Assembly: GCA_002352635.1 (NCBI GenBank)
Contig: DEIT01000037.1
Location: forward strand, 1,738 to 11,185
Direction of reading: 5' to 3'
Length of the DNA: 9,448 bases
Origin: Hyphomicrobiaceae bacterium UBA2767
Lineage (GTDB): Bacteria > Pseudomonadota > Alphaproteobacteria > Rhizobiales > Methyloligellaceae
Shown: piece by piece, positions 6,903-9,448 of the stretch
Numbering within the stretch: the first letter of the stretch is position 1
Layout: each line of letters opens with the position of its first letter
Notes under the pieces: model-generated
The model's database searches: none
What the model saw: the letters and a program-made list of their open reading frames with translations, nothing else
Told to the model about the DNA's origin: nothing
Made by a program: the position numbers and the translations under genes

Positions 6903-7499
6903 CTATTGCGCCAGCACTGCCACCAGCGCGTGGACATTGTGATTGTTCTCACGAACGTATGACTGGAACAATCGCCGTTGGAATGGCGACAGCCAAAAGC
7001 CGAAAATACTGGCGTCAAGGATTTTGTATTGACCATCTGTCTGGACGATTTTCCATTTCACCCGATAGGATGTTCCGCTCGTCATTGTGATTTTGCTTTT
7101 GAGGGTGATTGTATTGTCGCGATGGCGTTTCGGACGATAAAACTCAACATCCGCGACCTGGTAGTATCGTGATTGCGTCGCAGCATAGCGCGCCATGAAA
7201 TTTGTCACGCTGTCGTAGTATTTCTCAAATTCGGACTTTGGCAATTTCCCAAGGTAGGACCCGAGTGAATAATCTCCGATGCTTTCCACATCGACATTAT
7301 CCCGGATGATTTTCTCCATATCCGACCTGTCGACGGCTTGATTCGCCTGGATCGCTGATTGTGCCAGGTCGTTCATGAAGCTTATGACGGACTTTTCGGT
7401 GGCGCTTGCAAACGTTGAAAAGTGCAGCGATGCAATGAAAACCGCCATGAATAACAAGGCAGAAAGCGCATTTGTGAAGGCGTTGACGCGTGGCCGCAT
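6903..7499 (-). CDS. MlaC/Ttg2-family periplasmic phospholipid-binding protein
   Basis: The 198-residue product begins MRPRVNAFTN, then a hydrophobic core ALSALLFMAVFIASL and a signal peptidase I-type site FASA|TEKS (after about residue 33). The mature part fits the Tol_Tol_Ttg2 (MlaC) family, with an N-terminal helical region, GSYLGKLPKSEFEKYYDSV (80-98), FMARYAATQS, a beta-rich section with ITLKSKITM and YRVKWKIVQTDGQYKILD (145-162), then the family's closing block FGFWLSPFQRRLFQSYV (166-182) and a C-terminal helix. MlaC proteins carry lipids between outer and inner membrane ABC components, but no mlaFED genes are in the window, so this is an orphan here. An upstream ATG at 7565 has AAGGGGGG four nt away, while the chosen ATG at 7499 has AGGGGGG three nt away. 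The latter gives a normal signal peptide and is preferred. It is convergent with the DUF4145-like gene. Confidence 0.82.
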   Translation of the reverse strand: MRPRVNAFTNALSALLFMAVFIASLHFSTFASATEKSVISFMNDLAQSAIQANQAVDRSDMEKIIRDNVDVESIGDYSLGSYLGKLPKSEFEKYYDSVTNFMARYAATQSRYYQVADVEFYRPKRHRDNTITLKSKITMTSGTSYRVKWKIVQTDGQYKILDASIFGFWLSPFQRRLFQSYVRENNHNVHALVAVLAQ

Positions 7500-7578
7500 A
7501 CGCCCCCCTGCGGAATTGGATGCCCCATGTCGCCTTATCTCAATGATTGACCATGCAGAAAACATGATGCCCCCCTTA

Positions 7579-7616
7579 CGTTGCTGATTGTCTGCAACGG
7601 AAACTCCAACCGTTGC
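7579..7616. repeat. Triple alternating inverted repeat upstream of the MlaC-like gene
   Basis: CGTTGC (7579-7584), nine bases, GCAACGG (7594-7600), nine bases, CCGTTGC (7610-7616). The middle arm can pair with either neighbour, so on the minus-strand transcript two mutually exclusive hairpins are possible. The one nearer the gene ends one base before the AAGGGGGG motif of the 7565 start. It could equally be a protein operator with three half-sites. Two further small palindromes, GCAG-N4-CTGC (7620-7631) and GCAAG-GAG-CTTGC (7630-7642), follow immediately. Confidence 0.5.
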
Positions 7617-7642
7617 GAAGCAGCATACTGCAAGGAGCTTGC

Positions 7643-8160
7643 CAAACTTTTATGGAGCCGCATCAAAAGCCCGGCGAATTATTTACATTCGATCAACAAT
7701 ACAACGAGGAGGGTGAGAGCGTCCCCGGACGTGAATCCGTCATCATGGCGAGACGCAATCCATGTGAGCATGTTGTCCGCGAGAACATCCCTCAGGATTG
7801 TGCGGCCGGCGGCAATCTCATTCATGTCCAATCTCGCAAAACCGACATTTCAGCACTTCCGACCAGGTCACCCAGTCTCTTGTCCGCATCACTATTTCCA
7901 GATAATTAAAAATACGAAAGTGTATTCAGTAGATTTCAGGCAAATTCTATCGCTATCATTCATAGAAATTCGTGTTGGACATGAATATACTAGAGCATAA
8001 CAATCCAAATCATTAGAATTAATACTTAATATTTATAGTTAACGTCCGCATTTTAATTATGCAACGTCTTTCTATTTTACTAAAACCAATAGACATGGTT
8101 GTTTAATACAAAAATCAGCGTGGTTTAGCGCAGCAAACGGTTGGAAGATTTAACGATATC
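7643..8160. other. Stretch of about 520 bp without a confident gene; AT-rich on its right half
   Basis: No frame here shows a recognised domain. Plus-strand frames at 7652-7909 (AAGGAG 14 nt upstream, poor spacing) and up to 8000 have no hydrophobic or motif pattern. A 48-codon minus-strand frame (7679-7825) has coding-like codon choice and is treated as a finding. From about 7900 the base composition falls sharply; 7981-8100 is about 26% GC by count. Candidate promoter boxes for the genes to the right are TTGGAC (7975-7980) with TAACAA (7998-8003, 17 bp spacing), and an isolated TATACT at 7986-7991. None is convincing alone. Confidence 0.6.
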
Positions 8161-8181
8161 TTGAAGATATGGGCGGATAAA

Positions 8182-9054
8182 ATGGTCACGATGGAAAACG
8201 ATGATCGGACTGAGTTTTTTGGGCCTATTATCAGAAAAAAGGTCGATTTCATGAAAGCGGAGGAAGGCCGGTTTAGCGACCCTGCCGAAACGCGATTGAT
8301 ACGGCTTGCCGGGACCCTGTTGGCCCGCTCCCAAGCGCTTGAAGGCCGGATAGCCGCCATCGAAAGCGCCATGCAGACATGCAACTGTGCGAACGTCGTG
8401 TCTGAAACCGTTCTGCAGTTGCTGAACCAATGTTCAAGAATTCTGGAGAAGATAAGAACCTCTCCCGATATGGACTCAAGAGCCATTCTGTCAGGGCATT
8501 TTTCGAAGATATTGCATCAGATCGATGCGGTCGTTTTGGAGGCCGGCTACGATGGCAAGAATCTTGCTTTGAACGAGAGCATCAGCATTTGTACCGACCT
8601 GGCACGTGGCAGCGGTTTCTTGATTGAGGGCATGGATATGAGCAGCGAAGGTTTGGGCCTATCACCGCTCAATCAGGACAACATCTCAAATCCTGAGATT
8701 ATCGATCGTCTTCTCAAAGTCGAACAGGCAACGAACAAACTGACAGCTTACTCCTACAGCTACTCCACGATTTCGGAGATGCTCGATACACACATGGCCT
8801 TCACGCGCAGAATGATCGACATTTTCAACGATGGCAGCGATCAGATTAACAATTCCCGCGCGGGCCAGAACGCAATTGCGCATGTCCTGTCTGAGATTTG
8901 CGGACTACCCTCAAATGACGACACGGCAGGCGAAGGTCAGCACCGTGGCCGCAAAGAGCCCGGAATAGAACAGTCAAACAGTGAAACCGGCGGATTTTCA
9001 GCGAGAAACAAAGCCAAGGAGACGAGCTTTGCAACACGTGGTTTCAAATATTGA
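8182..9054 (+). CDS. Diverged flagellin-like protein A, lacking canonical terminal D0 regions
   Basis: The 290-residue protein has no cysteine-free filament-like composition (Cys68, 70, 84, 137 and 240) but follows the flagellin plan. A first helical block is LLARSQALEGRIAAIESAMQ (residues 46-65). A second helix runs to QIDAVVLEAGYDGKNLAL (113-130), which matches the flagellin QID...NG.NLL motif. Then come FLIEGMDMSSEGLGLSPL (146-163), the G.D.TS.GLGL motif, and a C-terminal helix with SEMLDTHMAFTRRMIDIFND (198-217) and GSDQI, matching flagellin TR.DFT..MI.TL..G.D.L. The usual N-terminal Asn/Ser-rich start and the final LQTRQQL-type helix are missing. Residues 245-290 form a polar tail. Other possible starts are TTG 8161, ATG 8191 and ATG 8251; 8182 has GGCGGA close upstream. 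No flagellar genes adjoin except the related gene that follows. The family link is by pattern recognition and is moderately sure; function as a filament protein is doubtful. Confidence 0.65.
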   Translation: MVTMENDDRTEFFGPIIRKKVDFMKAEEGRFSDPAETRLIRLAGTLLARSQALEGRIAAIESAMQTCNCANVVSETVLQLLNQCSRILEKIRTSPDMDSRAILSGHFSKILHQIDAVVLEAGYDGKNLALNESISICTDLARGSGFLIEGMDMSSEGLGLSPLNQDNISNPEIIDRLLKVEQATNKLTAYSYSYSTISEMLDTHMAFTRRMIDIFNDGSDQINNSRAGQNAIAHVLSEICGLPSNDDTAGEGQHRGRKEPGIEQSNSETGGFSARNKAKETSFATRGFKY

Positions 9055-9067
9055 AGCCATTTCTGAT

Positions 9068-9092
9068 TCTGCTTTGAAACGCTGGAAGCAGA
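9068..9092 (+). repeat. Hairpin between the two flagellin-like genes
   Basis: TCTGCTT (9068-9074) and AAGCAGA (9086-9092) are perfect 7-bp arms around an 11-base loop, starting 13 bp after the stop of the first gene. No T-run follows, so it is a poor intrinsic terminator. A processing or mRNA-stabilising hairpin within a two-gene transcript is as likely, and chance is possible. Confidence 0.35.
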
Positions 9093-9137
9093 TTAAGCCA
9101 TAAAAGTAACAGTATTCGAGTTGCTGGGGAGGCCAAA

Positions 9138-9448
9138 TTGGCACACGCAGAGGATTACAAACGCAAATCGAGCTATTTCGATTTTATATCAAGCGATCCG
9201 ATCACGGAGTCTCTATCCGATCGGCTGATTTCGGGTCGTCTGGACGAAGGTCCGAACGATCCCGGCTCAAACGGCCGCACCGGCCAGGAGTCTTTCAGTT
9301 CACCGCTTGAGCGTGCTGCGGTTTGCGAAGAAAGCGCACAACGCCTCACCCTGCTTGTTGAGAATCTCGAAGATTCCAGCCGAGGCGTGAAGCTTGCGCT
9401 AAGTGCCGCTCACGCTGTCGAACAGATGTTGCGCGACGCGTCACGACT
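9138..9448 (+). CDS. Diverged flagellin-like protein B, N-terminal part (partial, runs off right edge)
   Basis: 103 codons are visible from a TTG start at 9138 with a strong GGGGAGG five nt upstream (9126-9132); the only later ATG is codon 97. The first 60 residues are polar and rich in Ser, Asp, Gly and Asn, with DRLISGR (28-34) where flagellins have the RL.TG segment. Residues 65-103 (ESAQRLTLLVENLEDSSRGV, then a heptad-like helix ending VEQMLRDASR) resemble the flagellin N-terminal D1 helix (..L...L..M..A..T...A..GI..I..L...A..L). It lies 83 bp after gene A, which has the same kind of helix, so the two look like diverged paralogues in one operon. The missing C-terminal part would decide the assignment. 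The conserved D0 start of true flagellins is not present. Confidence 0.6.
   Translation, partial: MAHAEDYKRKSSYFDFISSDPITESLSDRLISGRLDEGPNDPGSNGRTGQESFSSPLERAAVCEESAQRLTLLVENLEDSSRGVKLALSAAHAVEQMLRDASR

Noticed and set aside
7652..7909. 85-codon plus-strand frame beginning MEPHQKPGELFTF
   Set aside because: AAGGAG lies 14 nt from the ATG, the peptide has no motif or membrane segment, and it competes with a more coding-like minus-strand frame; not supported as a gene.
8115..8486. Minus-strand frames of 101 and 123 codons opposite the flagellin-like gene
   Set aside because: They are shadows of the plus-strand gene, which shows ordered family motifs; no ribosome binding site or recognisable pattern on the minus strand.

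Overview
The window looks like a chromosomal segment of an alphaproteobacterium, most likely Hyphomicrobiales (Rhizobiales). The genes have moderately high GC with GC-rich third codon positions. The DjlA-like, type B PutA, MlaC-like and flagellin-type proteins all resemble rhizobial or brucella-type families. No rRNA, tRNA, CRISPR array, transposase or integrase was seen. The genus cannot be fixed from the sequence alone.

Region 1 (1-2440) is a housekeeping/accessory mix. A partial DjlA-type co-chaperone gene runs off the left edge on the minus strand and is divergent from an EamA/DMT-family exporter gene. The exporter gene meets, almost end to end, a minus-strand HxlR-type regulator. That regulator is divergent from a GFA/CENP-V zinc protein. 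Their shared intergenic region carries two near-identical 23-bp inverted repeats, 43 bp centre to centre, which are very probably the operators of the HxlR protein. A 30-codon single-span membrane protein follows.

Region 2 (2516-6841) is dominated by putA, a 1161-codon trifunctional-architecture (type B) proline catabolic enzyme. It has proline dehydrogenase, P5C dehydrogenase and a C-terminal ALDH-like domain, but no N-terminal DNA-binding domain. No putP or Lrp-type putR is adjacent. A DUF4145-like protein of unknown function lies downstream on the same strand.

Region 3 (6903-8181) contains an orphan periplasmic MlaC/Ttg2-family lipid-binding protein on the minus strand. Its upstream region holds three alternating CGTTGC/GCAACG arms that could form mutually exclusive hairpins next to the ribosome binding site. 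After it comes about 500 bp without a confident gene; the stretch from about 7900 to 8160 is strikingly AT-rich (about 26% GC at 7981-8100).

Region 4 (8182-9448) is the most unusual part. Two consecutive plus-strand genes, the second cut by the window edge, encode diverged flagellin-like proteins. The first keeps the D1-type helices and the conserved mid and C-terminal flagellin motifs. It lacks the usual N-terminal flagellin start and the terminal C-terminal polymerisation helix, and carries a polar tail instead. No other flagellar gene is in view, so this pair is the best candidate for an undescribed system.
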